Shown: positions 1 through 9,311, numbered from the stretch's first letter. The stretch is 64,000 bases of DNA from Actinomycetes bacterium (GCA_025363815.1 JANYLB010000037.1:1-64000); one strand, 5' to 3'. Notes: generated by a model from the letters alone, not told the origin. Translations and numbers: made by a program.

Positions 1-339
1 CCCCTTGAACGACAAGTCGGCGTCATAGGTCACGGTCGAGCCGTCTATCGAAGCGTCGATGGTGATCTCATCGAGCGAGACCAAGATCGACGTCTCCGCG
101 CGCACAACCACTCGACCGGATGGCTCCCACGCGATCACCTCATACCGCAACGTCATCGTGCCGAACGGGACCCGCACGTCGACATCGAAGGCCGAACCGC
201 GCCCGGGCACATCACCCTCGACCATCCGGACCTCGCGGACTCCAGGATCCCACACCGCAAAGTTCGACAGATCCGCCATAAACGCGAACACAGTCTCCGG
301 CTGCCAACTCGTCAGCACCGACGTCCGGTAGTGCGCCAC
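1..339 (-). CDS. SRPBCC-family (polyketide cyclase/START-like) protein, C-terminus cut by window edge
   Basis: I translated this reading frame by hand because the ORF track lists only its antisense shadow. It begins GTG at 339 and stays open to base 1, giving 113 residues. The start VAHYRTSVLTSWQPETVFAFMADLSNF-type pattern, followed by VWDPGV and alternating beta-strand text (GSAFDVDVRVPFG, then YEVIAWEPSG), is typical of SRPBCC proteins, which normally run to about 145 residues, so roughly 30 are missing. Members bind hydrophobic ligands in a helix-grip fold; no specific substrate can be inferred. The Shine-Dalgarno sequence is weak. Confidence 0.75.
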   Translation of the reverse strand, partial: MAHYRTSVLTSWQPETVFAFMADLSNFAVWDPGVREVRMVEGDVPGRGSAFDVDVRVPFGTMTLRYEVIAWEPSGRVVVRAETSILVSLDEITIDASIDGSTVTYDADLSFKG

Positions 340-385
340 AACCCAGCATACGGAGACCACCTGCGAACGGATGGCCAAGTTCGTT

Positions 386-1018
386 TCAGACGGCATCGGG
401 CGACGCGCCGATCACAACCTCGTCCTTCGGGGTCGCGAAGGCGTGGATGAAGCCGGCTATCGACGCCACCAGGAGCACCAGGGCGGCGGCGAACGACACC
501 AGACCCGCCTGCTGGGCGCGCTCGCCGAAGATACTGAAGCCGTAGGACGTCAACAGGAGTCCGCGCAGGGTCTCCCCCCGAAAAAGAGTGTCGACCTTCC
601 CGCTGAGTGCTCGGGAACGGCCCTCCAGGGCAACAGTCGCCGGCGCGCCGGGGTTCGCCACGGCGGCTGCATCGGCCTCGGCGGTAACGGCTCGGAATTC
701 GCCGCTGGTCTGCGCGTAGGTCTTGCCGTCATTGATCTCACTCAGATGCAACGCGATGTACTCGTTCGCGTAGCACTCGGCCTGCTTGCCGGAGCCGAGG
801 GGCTCGGCCGCATAGCTCACAAGGCACGGGGCCTGCTTCTCCTGGCCGGACAGCTTGTCGGCCGTAGTGAACGTGATCTTCTGCGCGCTCAGCTGGTCCT
901 TCACGTAGCTCTTTGCGAAGTCGGCCTGGTTCTGGAGCACCAGCCCGAGCACGAGCAGCAACGCGGCGAGCAACAAGCCGCCGACGCTGAACACGACATC
1001 GAGAGTCCGACGCCTCAT
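386..1018 (-). CDS. Conserved two-pass membrane protein of unknown function
   Basis: The protein has 210 residues. The ORF track starts it far upstream, but AGGAGG lies nine bases before the ATG at 1018 (MRRRTLDVVF), with an alternative ATG three codons earlier directly abutting the AGGAGG. A membrane segment spans about residues 8-29 and a second about 175-195. The roughly 145-residue loop between them is probably extracytoplasmic and holds two cysteines (APCLVS and AECYANEY) and the stretch HLSEINDGKTYAQTSGE. The two cysteines could form a disulfide. I do not recognise the family and give no function. Confidence 0.7.
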   Translation of the reverse strand: MRRRTLDVVFSVGGLLLAALLLVLGLVLQNQADFAKSYVKDQLSAQKITFTTADKLSGQEKQAPCLVSYAAEPLGSGKQAECYANEYIALHLSEINDGKTYAQTSGEFRAVTAEADAAAVANPGAPATVALEGRSRALSGKVDTLFRGETLRGLLLTSYGFSIFGERAQQAGLVSFAAALVLLVASIAGFIHAFATPKDEVVIGASPDAV

Positions 1019-1249
1019 GATGGTCATCCTCCTGCCTCGGGCGGCCAGTCCCCCCGACAGACGCTCAGCAGTAGACGACACTCGCCGGTCGGCCTCCAGA
1101 GGCGAAGGTCCCGCCGGTGATGAAGCGGGGTCGACGCGCGGTTGGCGCGCGGTTGGCGCGCTCAACGTCACCGTTCCCGGGCACCCCTCGACGCGAGCAA
1201 CTGACTCGCACCAGAGGCCCACGGCACGAAAGTGTACGGGCCTGTCCGC

Positions 1250-1858
1250 TCAGGCCGCCGGGAACGCGCGCGCCAGGAACCTCTCGAAGTGGGCGGGGTC
1301 GCTGGCGATGCGAAGGCGCTCCCCGATCCGTTTGACGTCGAGCCCCGGGCAGAAGAACCCGTCGCCTTCGACAAAGAAGTACGGCGACCCCTCCACTCCC
1401 CGCCTGCGTCCTTCCTCCCAGTCTGCATCGACCGTCGCGCGGTCTCCGGCAGTTGCGGGGCCGACATCGTGTGCACGCGCGATGTCGGCGAGAACGTCGG
1501 CCGCCGCGATGTCGCGACCTTTCTCGAAGAGAGTGTGCCGCAAGGCCAGGCTGACAAGTTCGCCGACCGACGGGCTCCGCCGGTAGGCCGCGGCCGCGAG
1601 CGCCAACGCCGGTAGCGAGGTCGTCGGAAACCGCGTGGCGTCAAACCCCACGAAGAGATCGGGCGCGATCTGCTCCCGCAACTCATGAATCTCCTCGGCC
1701 ACTAGGGCGGCGGCGAGCGGCTCCCCATTCACCAGCTCGAGCGGCCACGCCCGCACGCGCAAGACAGCGGTAGAGCCGAGTTCGCGCCGTCGATCGAGGA
1801 GCCGTCGCAACCCCACGTGGGTGAAAGGGCACAGGACATCGGCGAAGACCTCGATCAT
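1250..1858 (-). CDS. DsbA-family / 2-hydroxychromene-2-carboxylate-isomerase-like thioredoxin-fold protein
   Basis: The protein has 202 residues and begins MIEVFADVLCPFTHVGL. The CPFT motif at residues 10-13 sits at the usual DsbA/GST-kappa active-site position but has only one cysteine, as in HCCA isomerase-like members rather than disulfide oxidases. The mid region (FATTSLPALALAA-like, here RFPTTSLPALALAAAAY) and SPYFFVEGDGFFCPGLDV near the C-terminus match the DsbA-like fold with its cis-Pro loop. The ATG overlaps the stop of the upstream amidohydrolase as ATGA, so this is the last gene of the coupled operon. A glutathione- or mycothiol-independent isomerase or reductase role is inference. 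Confidence 0.8.
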   Translation of the reverse strand: MIEVFADVLCPFTHVGLRRLLDRRRELGSTAVLRVRAWPLELVNGEPLAAALVAEEIHELREQIAPDLFVGFDATRFPTTSLPALALAAAAYRRSPSVGELVSLALRHTLFEKGRDIAAADVLADIARAHDVGPATAGDRATVDADWEEGRRRGVEGSPYFFVEGDGFFCPGLDVKRIGERLRIASDPAHFERFLARAFPAA

Positions 1859-3111
1859 CCAGGGATCGCCTCCACCCCGGTGATCCACGGCCGGCCGGCG
1901 GCCCGAAGCCCATGCCACTTGCCCAGGTCGGCGCCCGTCTGACCGAGCTCTCCGGGGGTTGGCCCGATGTGATCAGCAAGCGGGCGGAGCGCATCGACGT
2001 CGAAGCCGTACAGCTCGGCCGCGTTGAGACCGAGGATCCGCTCGGTCTCGTCGACCGGGATGTCATGGAACGCGTCACGGAGCCAGGCACGCGTGTGCGG
2101 CCACGTACCTTCGGGGTGAGGAAAGTCGTTCCCCCACATCAAGTTGCCGACACCGATCTCGTAGCGCCGCGCCAGCTCCCTCCGGCGTGTGTTGGAAGCG
2201 CCGATGGAGCAATTGCGGTCGAAGTAGTCGCTCGGCCGCATCGAGAGGTGCGCTGTCAGCTGTTCGCCGAGCTTCTTGGCACCGTGCTCGCGGTCGTACG
2301 CGGTGTCCATCATCCAGAGAAGGTCGGCGGCCCAGAACGCGCCACATTCCGTGGCGACGAAACGCAGGCCGGGGTGACGCTCGAACACGCCGGCCCACAA
2401 AAGAAAGTGCAGTGGACGGGTCGACCACCAACGCACCTCGGTGACGTACATCCCGACATACGCGCCGTACGACGCCTTGTCGGCATTGCCCGAGTGCACG
2501 TGCACCGGCATAGACAGCTCCTCGCACGCGGCCCACACCGGTTCGTACACCGGATCGTGGTACGGCGGGTACGGCGCCCACATCGACGGGATCAGAATGC
2601 CACCGCGGAGCCCCGATTCGCGCGCGCGGTGGATCTCTGTCACCGCGGCGGGAACGTCGAAGATCGGGACCAGCGCGATCCCGGCTCGCCGTTCGGGCGA
2701 CAGCTGACACATCTCCGCGAGCCACCGATTGTGCGCGCGTGCGCCCGCGAGGAGCAGCGTCGGATCCGCGTCGCCTCCAGCACTGAGCCCCGCGCCGAAC
2801 GGAGCCGAGGCTCCTCCCGACACCGCGTCGGCGTCGGGGAAGAGCACCTCTCCCGCCACGCCGTCGGCTTCGAGCTCCGCGTCACGGCGGGCGGCATCCC
2901 AACCGCCCGCCAGACCCTCCTCGTTCTCGCGCTCCCACTCCTCGGCGAACTCCTCGTTGAGGATTCCCCGCTGCGCCAGATCCCTGAGCCGCGCCCGGTC
3001 GGCCAGGTTGTCGTCGAAGGCCTCCCGAAACTCGGGGTCGAGCCACTCGCGGTACTGCTCGTTCGGCAATCCTGCATGGCAGTCGGCGGAGATCACGAGG
3101 TATCGGTCCAT
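1855..3111 (-). CDS. Amidohydrolase-2 family metal-dependent hydrolase/decarboxylase (paralogue 1)
   Basis: The protein has 418 residues and begins MDRYLVISADCHAG, the characteristic opening of a large uncharacterised clade of the amidohydrolase_2 (PF04909-type) TIM barrels. Other landmarks are HNRWLAEMC, MPVHVHSG, FVATECGAFW and WGNDFPHPEGTWP near the C-terminus, which supply candidate metal and catalytic His/Asp residues. Members of the superfamily are hydrolases or non-oxidative decarboxylases. I chose the ATG at 3111 because GGAG lies seven bases upstream and the paralogue at 4808-6040 starts at the same place; a GTG at 3117 would overlap the SDR stop as GTGA. The substrate is unknown. 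Confidence 0.85.
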   Translation of the reverse strand: MDRYLVISADCHAGLPNEQYREWLDPEFREAFDDNLADRARLRDLAQRGILNEEFAEEWERENEEGLAGGWDAARRDAELEADGVAGEVLFPDADAVSGGASAPFGAGLSAGGDADPTLLLAGARAHNRWLAEMCQLSPERRAGIALVPIFDVPAAVTEIHRARESGLRGGILIPSMWAPYPPYHDPVYEPVWAACEELSMPVHVHSGNADKASYGAYVGMYVTEVRWWSTRPLHFLLWAGVFERHPGLRFVATECGAFWAADLLWMMDTAYDREHGAKKLGEQLTAHLSMRPSDYFDRNCSIGASNTRRRELARRYEIGVGNLMWGNDFPHPEGTWPHTRAWLRDAFHDIPVDETERILGLNAAELYGFDVDALRPLADHIGPTPGELGQTGADLGKWHGLRAAGRPWITGVEAIPG

Positions 3112-3113
3112 CG

Positions 3114-3995
3114 TCACTCTCCGAGGTCACGGATGTAGGCAGGGTTGGTGCGGGCGAGCATCGAAGCCGCCCGCGCGGTGATCTGGCCGTCGGAGCGCTC
3201 GCTGGGCGGCAAGATCCAGAACTGATCGGCAAGAATCGCCGCCGCGACACGGCCAGCAACCTCTTCGGTCGGCGTGTAGACGAGGTCAACGCCGGCGTCG
3301 GCCATCGCTTTCTCGAACGATTCGATGGTGGTCTTCGGCTTCGACGGCGGGCTCGCGTTCGCGTACTCGGCCGGCCGGTTGCGCCACGACGAGAAGAGGC
3401 CGGTGCGCAGGATATTCGGACCGGGGAACAACACCGACGCTGACACCGCTGCGCCCACCTGCTGCAGCTGGGCCCAGAGCACCTCGGTGAGCGTCACAAC
3501 CGTCGACTTGCCGGCCGCGTAGATCGCCGTGCTCGGCAACGGCGCGATACCCCCGTTGCCCGAAGATGTGTTGACTACGTGACCCGGCTCACCCGACGCG
3601 ATCATCCCCGGCACGAACGCCTTGATCCCGTGGATCACACCCCACACGTTCACCCCGAACGCCCAGCGCCAGTCGTTGAGCTCGTGGTCCCACATCTGAC
3701 CGGAGGCGCCCGCGCCGACGCCGGCGTTGTTGCAGAGCACGTGAACACCACCGCGGGCATCGAGGGTGAAGTCACGCAGACGCTCGACCGAGCCGTAGTC
3801 GGAGACGTCTGTCACCGTGCCGATCACGTCGAGCCCGTCGGCGCACAGATCGGCGACGGTCGCGTCGAGCGCCGGAGCCTCGACGTCGGCGAGCACGACC
3901 TTCATGCCGTCGCGCGCGAACCGTTCCCCCATAGCCCTCCCGACGCCGCTGGCGCCGCCGGTAACAACCGCGACTAGCCCCGACAGATCGTCCAT
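3114..3995 (-). CDS. Short-chain dehydrogenase/reductase (SDR)
   Basis: The protein has 293 residues. The NAD(P)-binding motif VVTGGASGVG is at residues 9-18, NNAG lies near residue 90, and the catalytic Ser and YxxxK are in NTSSGNG...AIYAAGKS. ADVEAP after the second strand suggests NAD(H) preference because of its aspartate. The ATG at 3995 shares one base with the stop of the acetoacetate-decarboxylase-like gene (TGATG), and its own stop overlaps the next gene, so translation is coupled. The C-terminal PPSERSDGQITARAASMLAR tail resembles SDRs found in lipid and aromatic catabolic operons. The substrate is not predictable. Confidence 0.9.
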   Translation of the reverse strand: MDDLSGLVAVVTGGASGVGRAMGERFARDGMKVVLADVEAPALDATVADLCADGLDVIGTVTDVSDYGSVERLRDFTLDARGGVHVLCNNAGVGAGASGQMWDHELNDWRWAFGVNVWGVIHGIKAFVPGMIASGEPGHVVNTSSGNGGIAPLPSTAIYAAGKSTVVTLTEVLWAQLQQVGAAVSASVLFPGPNILRTGLFSSWRNRPAEYANASPPSKPKTTIESFEKAMADAGVDLVYTPTEEVAGRVAAAILADQFWILPPSERSDGQITARAASMLARTNPAYIRDLGE

Positions 3996-4789
3996 CAGAG
4001 GTCGTCCGCGATGGGCGACAGGTCGTCGTAGCGTTGATGCGCGAACGGCAGCAGCCACTCGGCCGGCACCCGACCCACGATCTCGCCTCGTTGGATCGAG
4101 CGGCGCTCCGAGATGGTCACGGATACGACCCGTCGGACCGCCAGGTCGACCACCGGGTCGAAGCGCGACTCCCGCAGGATGATCTCGCCGTCGACCGTCG
4201 AAGCCACCCGTGTCGTCTCTTCACGGTGGCAGTAGACGAGGGCCGGCTCCGAGTCGAACCCCTTGCCGTCAGGAGCCCGGAGGAACTTGAAGTAGAAGTC
4301 GGTGCGCTGACCGTCATCGACCGCGACCTCGGCTCCGACCGTGCCGCGCACCTCGATGATCGTCGTACCGAGTCGCGAGACCCTGCCGACGACATGGCCT
4401 CCGGGCCCGTCACCGTCTCGTTCGAGAGTCACCTCGGCGAGCTTCTTCGGCTCGCCGAACGTTTCCCTCCCTCCGATCACCGACTGCTCAGTCGTCATGG
4501 GCATGACGAGCGGGTAGTTGCCGATCGTGCCCTCGTGGCGCGCTTGCACCGCAAAGGTGCCGGCCCCGAACGGAGGCATTCCGCGGCCGAGATCGACCGT
4601 AGCTATCGACACCCTCACGAGGGGTCGGTCGGTCGGTTCGAGCGGTCGCGGCAACACCGCGGCCACCACCTCGGGATCGGTCTCGTAGATCGCGGTCAGA
4701 GACGTCGACCAAGCACCTACCGATGTCGCCGAGATCTCTCGGTCTTCGAGCTCCTCCGTGGTGCGAGCGCCGTAGCGGACGCGTGCCAT
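3995..4789 (-). CDS. Acetoacetate decarboxylase-family protein
   Basis: The protein has 264 residues. GRETFGEPKKLAEV near residue 110 matches the acetoacetate decarboxylase signature, in which the lysine of PKK forms the Schiff base. Upstream landmarks are PLVMPMTTEQ and ARHEGTIGNYP. AAGGAG lies a few bases before the ATG. Family members include true acetoacetate decarboxylases but also aldolase- or hydratase-like enzymes acting on other 2-oxo acids. The position between two amidohydrolase paralogues, with a coupled SDR, suggests a catabolic pathway rather than solventogenesis; this is inference. Confidence 0.85.
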   Translation of the reverse strand: MARVRYGARTTEELEDREISATSVGAWSTSLTAIYETDPEVVAAVLPRPLEPTDRPLVRVSIATVDLGRGMPPFGAGTFAVQARHEGTIGNYPLVMPMTTEQSVIGGRETFGEPKKLAEVTLERDGDGPGGHVVGRVSRLGTTIIEVRGTVGAEVAVDDGQRTDFYFKFLRAPDGKGFDSEPALVYCHREETTRVASTVDGEIILRESRFDPVVDLAVRRVVSVTISERRSIQRGEIVGRVPAEWLLPFAHQRYDDLSPIADDL

Positions 4790-4807
4790 GACACTCCTTC
4801 TCGAGCT

Positions 4808-6040
4808 TCAGCTCATCAGGGCGGCGAGGGCGAACGCCGGACAGCGCAGCGCGTCGCCGGGGATGTCGGACGCCGGGAGCGGTCGCGCGACCTCTTCGAT
4901 CGTCGGCCCGATCTGCGCGACAACCGGCGCGAGCGCGTCGAGATCGAACCCGTACACACGGGCCGCGTTGCCACCGATCATCGCCGCGATCTCGACCGGG
5001 TCGACCCCGGCGAACGCCAACCGCAGGTGCTCGTGGCTGTAGGGCCAGCAGCCCTCGCGGTGAGGGAAGTCGCTACCCCACATGATGCGTTCGACGCCGA
5101 CCGCGTGACGCATCTGCACCTCTTCGCGGCGAATGAAGCTCGACCCGACGTGGCACTGGCGGGCCCAGTACTCGCTCGGCTCGAGCGAGAGGCGACCCAT
5201 CAACTCGGCACCGAAGATGTGTTCCTGCGACCCGTCCGCGCCGGCCTGACCCGACATGCGGGCCTTGTAGTAGTCGAGGGTCATGAGCATCTCGGGTATC
5301 CACGAGGTGCCCTGTTCGGTGAACACGAACTGCAGCGCCGGATGGCGGTCCATCACGCCCGCATAGATGAGCTGCCAAAGCGTCCGGTGCGCGTACCAGG
5401 TGGCCTCGACGAGGAACATCGCCTTCGCCTCGGGGTAGTCGCCGTAGTCGGGTGAGCCGCTGCCGGTGTGATGGTTCATCGGCAGAGCTAAATCTTCACA
5501 CGCGGCCCACATCGGTTCGTAGTCGGGCGCGTAGAGCGGCGGAAGCCCCGAACCTTCCGGAGTGCCGGGCAGCAGCACCCCACCGGTGAGTCCGGCACCG
5601 GCCGCCCAACGGATCTCGGCGACCGCGAGATCGACGTCGTGCAGCAGAACCTGCGCGATGCCGGCCCGGCGACCGGGCGCTGCCGAACAGAAGTCGGCAA
5701 GCCAACGGTTGTGGGCGCGCAGACCCTCCCAGCGCAGAGCGAGATCACCCGCGGTCGCGCCTGGCGGTTGGTGCACCAAGGAAGCTTGCGGAAAGAACGG
5801 CGGGATGGTGTTCGGGAAGATGACCTCGCCGACCACACCATCGGCATCAAGCTCAGCCAGACGCCGGTCGCTGTCCCAGTTGCGCGGGGCGTCGGCACCC
5901 TGGAGATCGTCGTAAAGATTCTCGAATGCGGCCCGCCAACAGTCGAACTCATCGTGGAGCGCGCTCGGCAGGTACGGCCGGTAGTCGTCGATCGCGCCAC
6001 CGCCGTGGCAGTCGGCCGAGATGACCGCGTAGCGATCCAA
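4808..6040 (-). CDS. Amidohydrolase-2 family metal-dependent hydrolase/decarboxylase (paralogue 2)
   Basis: The protein has 410 residues from the TTG at 6040 (LDRYAVISADCHGG), chosen because GAGGGGG precedes it and the alignment with the paralogue at 1855-3111 begins there. The ATG at 6067 (nine codons earlier) has no visible ribosome-binding site. Motifs shared with paralogue 1 include VISADCH, HNRWLADF, GIAQV, MNHHTGSG, WGSDFPHREGCWP and a YGFDLDALAPV tail. It is the first gene of the operon: the acetoacetate-decarboxylase-like gene follows after 18 bases. Having two divergent paralogues in one operon suggests they act on successive or alternative intermediates. Confidence 0.85.
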   Translation of the reverse strand: MDRYAVISADCHGGGAIDDYRPYLPSALHDEFDCWRAAFENLYDDLQGADAPRNWDSDRRLAELDADGVVGEVIFPNTIPPFFPQASLVHQPPGATAGDLALRWEGLRAHNRWLADFCSAAPGRRAGIAQVLLHDVDLAVAEIRWAAGAGLTGGVLLPGTPEGSGLPPLYAPDYEPMWAACEDLALPMNHHTGSGSPDYGDYPEAKAMFLVEATWYAHRTLWQLIYAGVMDRHPALQFVFTEQGTSWIPEMLMTLDYYKARMSGQAGADGSQEHIFGAELMGRLSLEPSEYWARQCHVGSSFIRREEVQMRHAVGVERIMWGSDFPHREGCWPYSHEHLRLAFAGVDPVEIAAMIGGNAARVYGFDLDALAPVVAQIGPTIEEVARPLPASDIPGDALRCPAFALAALMS

Positions 6041-6117
6041 AGCACCCCCTCGAACGTCGGAGACCATCCGTAGACCGGGCCCCCGCCAGCAACGTACCTC
6101 ATTGCGCCCGCACGGCC

Positions 6118-7197
6118 TCAGGTGTGGGTGATGACGCTGCGGATGACCTCGCCCGTCTCCATGGCCCGGAACGCGTCGTTCACGTCGTCGAGACCGATCG
6201 TCGCGCTCACCATCTCCGCGATGTCGAGTCGACCGGCCTCCACGAGCCCGACGAAACGGGGAAAGTCACGCCGTACCTGGGCCGAGCCGTACACGCATCC
6301 GAGCAGCTTCTTCTCGTCGTAGAAGAGCCCGAAGCCGCCCAACGTGACCTGTGAGTCCATGCGCGGCATTCCGATGATGACGACGGAACCGCCGCGCCGG
6401 GCCGTGGACCAGGCCTGCTTGATCGTCTCGGGCAACCCGATCACCTCGAACGCGTAGTCAACACCACGACCGCCGGTGAGCGCGCGTACCTGTGCGACCG
6501 GATCACCCGCCGCGGGGTCGACCAGGTCGGTCGCGCCGAGTTGATCCGCAGCCTTGCGCTTCAGCTCGACGGGATCGACCGCGATGATGCGGCTCGCACC
6601 CGCGATGCGAGCCCCCTGGACAACCGCTTGGCCGACACCGCCGCATCCGATCACGGCAACGCTGCTTCCCGGCTCGACCCGCGCCGTGTTGAGTGCTGCT
6701 CCTACTCCTGTCGTCACGCCGCATCCGATCAGCGCGAGCTGCTCGTCGGGGAGATCCGTCTCGATCTTCACCACGCAAGCCTCGTGCACCGTCATCTGGT
6801 CGGCGAACGTACCGAGCGCGGTGAACGCGTTCGCGGTGCTGCCGTCGGACCGGGTGACCTTAGGGAGGAAGTTGATCTTGTTCCCGAGCTCGCACAGATT
6901 GGACTGCCCGTGCAGGCAGAAGAAGCACGATCCGCAAGCGGGCACGAACGCGGCGATCACCCGGTCACCTACCTGCACCCGACTGACTTCGGGTCCGACC
7001 CATTCGACGGTTCCTGCGCCTTCGTGACCGAGAATGCAGGGAGGCGGCATGGCGACCGTGCCGTTCGTGGCGGAAAGGTCGGAGTGGCAGACGCCGCTCG
7101 CGCCGATCCGCACGACGACATCACCGAGACCGGGTTCCAACGGCGTGACTTCTTCCACCGAGAGCTCCGGCTCACCGACGTAGATCGCTGCCCGCAT
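6118..7197 (-). CDS. Zinc-dependent medium-chain alcohol dehydrogenase (class III-like)
   Basis: The protein has 359 residues. Catalytic zinc ligands are in GVCHSDL and ILGHEGAG; structural zinc cysteines are in CGSCFFCLHGQSNLCE. The Rossmann motif AVIGCGGVG near residue 195 ends in IIAVDP, whose aspartate favours NAD. MRAAIYVGEPEL at the ATG at 7197 is the normal family start, and GAGGAGG lies about eight bases upstream, so the longer ORF in the track is not the gene. It probably oxidises an alcohol or aldehyde adduct. It lies 77 bases upstream of the amidohydrolase operon and could feed it. Confidence 0.9.
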   Translation of the reverse strand: MRAAIYVGEPELSVEEVTPLEPGLGDVVVRIGASGVCHSDLSATNGTVAMPPPCILGHEGAGTVEWVGPEVSRVQVGDRVIAAFVPACGSCFFCLHGQSNLCELGNKINFLPKVTRSDGSTANAFTALGTFADQMTVHEACVVKIETDLPDEQLALIGCGVTTGVGAALNTARVEPGSSVAVIGCGGVGQAVVQGARIAGASRIIAVDPVELKRKAADQLGATDLVDPAAGDPVAQVRALTGGRGVDYAFEVIGLPETIKQAWSTARRGGSVVIIGMPRMDSQVTLGGFGLFYDEKKLLGCVYGSAQVRRDFPRFVGLVEAGRLDIAEMVSATIGLDDVNDAFRAMETGEVIRSVITHT

Positions 7198-7400
7198 GCG
7201 CTTCCCCTCCTCTCGCGCCGGCACTGGCGCGGCGCGTCCTCGGACCCTACCGCCGCGCGTTGCAGCGAACGGTCCCGCAACGATGTCATGGTGAGATCGC
7301 CAACAGGAATGATCGCTGTCGGACACCTCGGCGTTGCCGATAAAGCCCAGGATCGTGGTCAAGATCAACAACAACGGGAAGATCGAAAGGAACCCGGATC

Positions 7401-9311
7401 TCAAGAGACCGGTCCCGAGGTGACGACGTCACGGAGGAACGCGCAGGCCTCGTCGTGGCTTACGGTACGGCGCATCGGCGGGAGCGCGCGGAGCAGCACC
7501 GAGCGGTAGTCCTTCGTCGCGAGCCGGCGGTCGAGCACGCAAACGACGCCGCGGTCGGTGGTCGATCGGATCAGGCGCCCGGAGCCCTGAGCCAGGATCA
7601 ACGCCGCATCGGGGAGATCGACTGCGAAGAACGGGCTTTTGTTGTCTCGCTGCGCGAGCTCGCGCCGCGCCGACACCATCGGATCGTCAGGGCGCGCGAA
7701 CGGGATCCGGTCGATCACCACCAAGACGCACGACACACCGGGAACGTCGATCCCTACCCAGAAGCTCCGGGTCGCGACCAGGCAGGACGTCTCGTCGCCG
7801 ATGAACGACTCGATCAGGGTGCGCTTCGATCCTTCGCCCTGAGCGAGAATCGTGTGCTCCGAACCTTCGCGCAGATGCGCGGCGATGCGTGACACGGCCG
7901 CGTTAGAAGTGCACAGCACCAGCGTGCGGCCTCCCGCGGCGTCGACGAGCGCCCCGATCTCCGCGTCGGCCGCGTCGGGCCACGTCGGATCATTCGGATC
8001 GGGAAGCCCACGGGGGACGTACAACAGCCCCTGTTCCCGATAGTCGAATGGGGATTCCACCCGCAACGATCGGTAACCCAGACCCGGTGGATTCGCACCG
8101 CCGGAGCGCGGCAGGTCCGGATCGAGACCGACACGGCGAGCGAGCGGCTCGAAACGCTCTCCCGCCCCCATGGTCGCCGACAACAGCACCACCGCACGCC
8201 GGGAGAACAGTCGCTTCGCCATCAACGCCCCCGGATCGACGGGCGCGATCCTCATCGTGCGCCGGCCCTCGACCCAGACCACATCACCGTCGGCCGGGCT
8301 GACCATGCGCGCCACCGTCTCCCGTCGCACTCCGGCGAGCTTGACCGCTTGCGCGGCCTGCGTGCTCACCTCGTCTTTGCGCACTGCTGCAACAGCATCG
8401 GCGATGTGCTGGGAAGCGCCGTTGAGCGCATCGGTGAGCTCGGCTGCGGGTTCGACGACGCGCCCGTCTATCTCAGCGAAGAGGCGCTCGAGCGCGTCGG
8501 CCTGTCGGCCGATCCCGTCGGTCGCGGAACGGTCAGCGCCAGCGCGGTGCAGCTGGCTGGCGAGCGAGCGGAGGCCGCGCGGCGAGAGATCCGCACCCAG
8601 CGCGCTCGCCGCGATATCGGCGAGCGCGTGCGCCTCATCGAAGATGACGACGTCATGTTCGGGGAGCACCTGACCGTCGCTCGCGAGGTGCGCGCAGTAG
8701 AGCGCGTGGTTGACCACGAGCACGTCTACATCGTCGGCGAGCTCACGCGCGATCACCGCGAAGCACTCCCCGCCGCGATGACACGACAGCGCGCCGGGAC
8801 ACTCCCCCGCGCTGCAGCTCACTGCGTCGATCGCGACAGTCGACACCGTTCCGCAATGGGCCTCTACCTCCGACAGATCACCGGTAGTCGAGGCCGCCGC
8901 GAACTCTTCGAGTCGGGCGATCTCATTTTCGAAGTCGGCGTGGCGTCGCGTGTCGAAGAGGGCATCATTTCCGAGCGCGGCATCGAGCTTCGCCCGGCAC
9001 AGGTACTGCCCGCGACCCTTCAGCAGAGCCACCCGGGCGTTGCCTCCGGAGCGTCGGACCAGGGGGATGTCACTGCGCCACAGCTGGTCCTGGAGGGCGA
9101 TCGTCGCGGTCGCGACGACGGTCTTGGCGCCACTAGCAACCACGGGACACAGGTACGCGAGGGTCTTGCCCGAACCGGTCGGCGCCTCGGCGACGAGGTG
9201 GGTGCCGACCTCGATCGTGTCGCCGATCGCCCGCGCGAGCTCGAGTTGGCCCGGCCGCTCCTCACCACCGAGCGTCTCCACTGCGGATCGCAGCAACCCA
9301 TCGGAATCCAC
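7401..9311 (-). CDS. DinG/XPD-family ATP-dependent DNA helicase
   Basis: The protein has 636 residues. Walker A is APTGSGKT near residue 43 and the DEAH box is FDEAHAL. Between them is an iron-sulfur-type cysteine set: CRAKL, then CSAGECPGALSC and GGECF. The C-terminal helicase motif QGSGRLIRSTTDRG is present. These features define the DinG branch of superfamily 2 helicases, which unwind DNA or DNA-RNA hybrids during repair. The GTG at 9311 is taken as the start. It is divergent from the GT-C gene, with a 148-base shared upstream region. Confidence 0.92.
   Translation of the reverse strand: MDSDGLLRSAVETLGGEERPGQLELARAIGDTIEVGTHLVAEAPTGSGKTLAYLCPVVASGAKTVVATATIALQDQLWRSDIPLVRRSGGNARVALLKGRGQYLCRAKLDAALGNDALFDTRRHADFENEIARLEEFAAASTTGDLSEVEAHCGTVSTVAIDAVSCSAGECPGALSCHRGGECFAVIARELADDVDVLVVNHALYCAHLASDGQVLPEHDVVIFDEAHALADIAASALGADLSPRGLRSLASQLHRAGADRSATDGIGRQADALERLFAEIDGRVVEPAAELTDALNGASQHIADAVAAVRKDEVSTQAAQAVKLAGVRRETVARMVSPADGDVVWVEGRRTMRIAPVDPGALMAKRLFSRRAVVLLSATMGAGERFEPLARRVGLDPDLPRSGGANPPGLGYRSLRVESPFDYREQGLLYVPRGLPDPNDPTWPDAADAEIGALVDAAGGRTLVLCTSNAAVSRIAAHLREGSEHTILAQGEGSKRTLIESFIGDETSCLVATRSFWVGIDVPGVSCVLVVIDRIPFARPDDPMVSARRELAQRDNKSPFFAVDLPDAALILAQGSGRLIRSTTDRGVVCVLDRRLATKDYRSVLLRALPPMRRTVSHDEACAFLRDVVTSGPVS

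Noticed and set aside
7198-7404. Hydrophobic N-terminal extension of the alcohol dehydrogenase ORF (LRSGFLSIFPLLLILTTILG) starting TTG and overlapping the DinG stop
   Set aside because: The ADH family start at 7197 has a strong GAGGAGG, the extension uses TTG leucine codons unlike its neighbours, and a cytosolic ADH needs no membrane anchor. It may still be a chance open stretch worth a glance.
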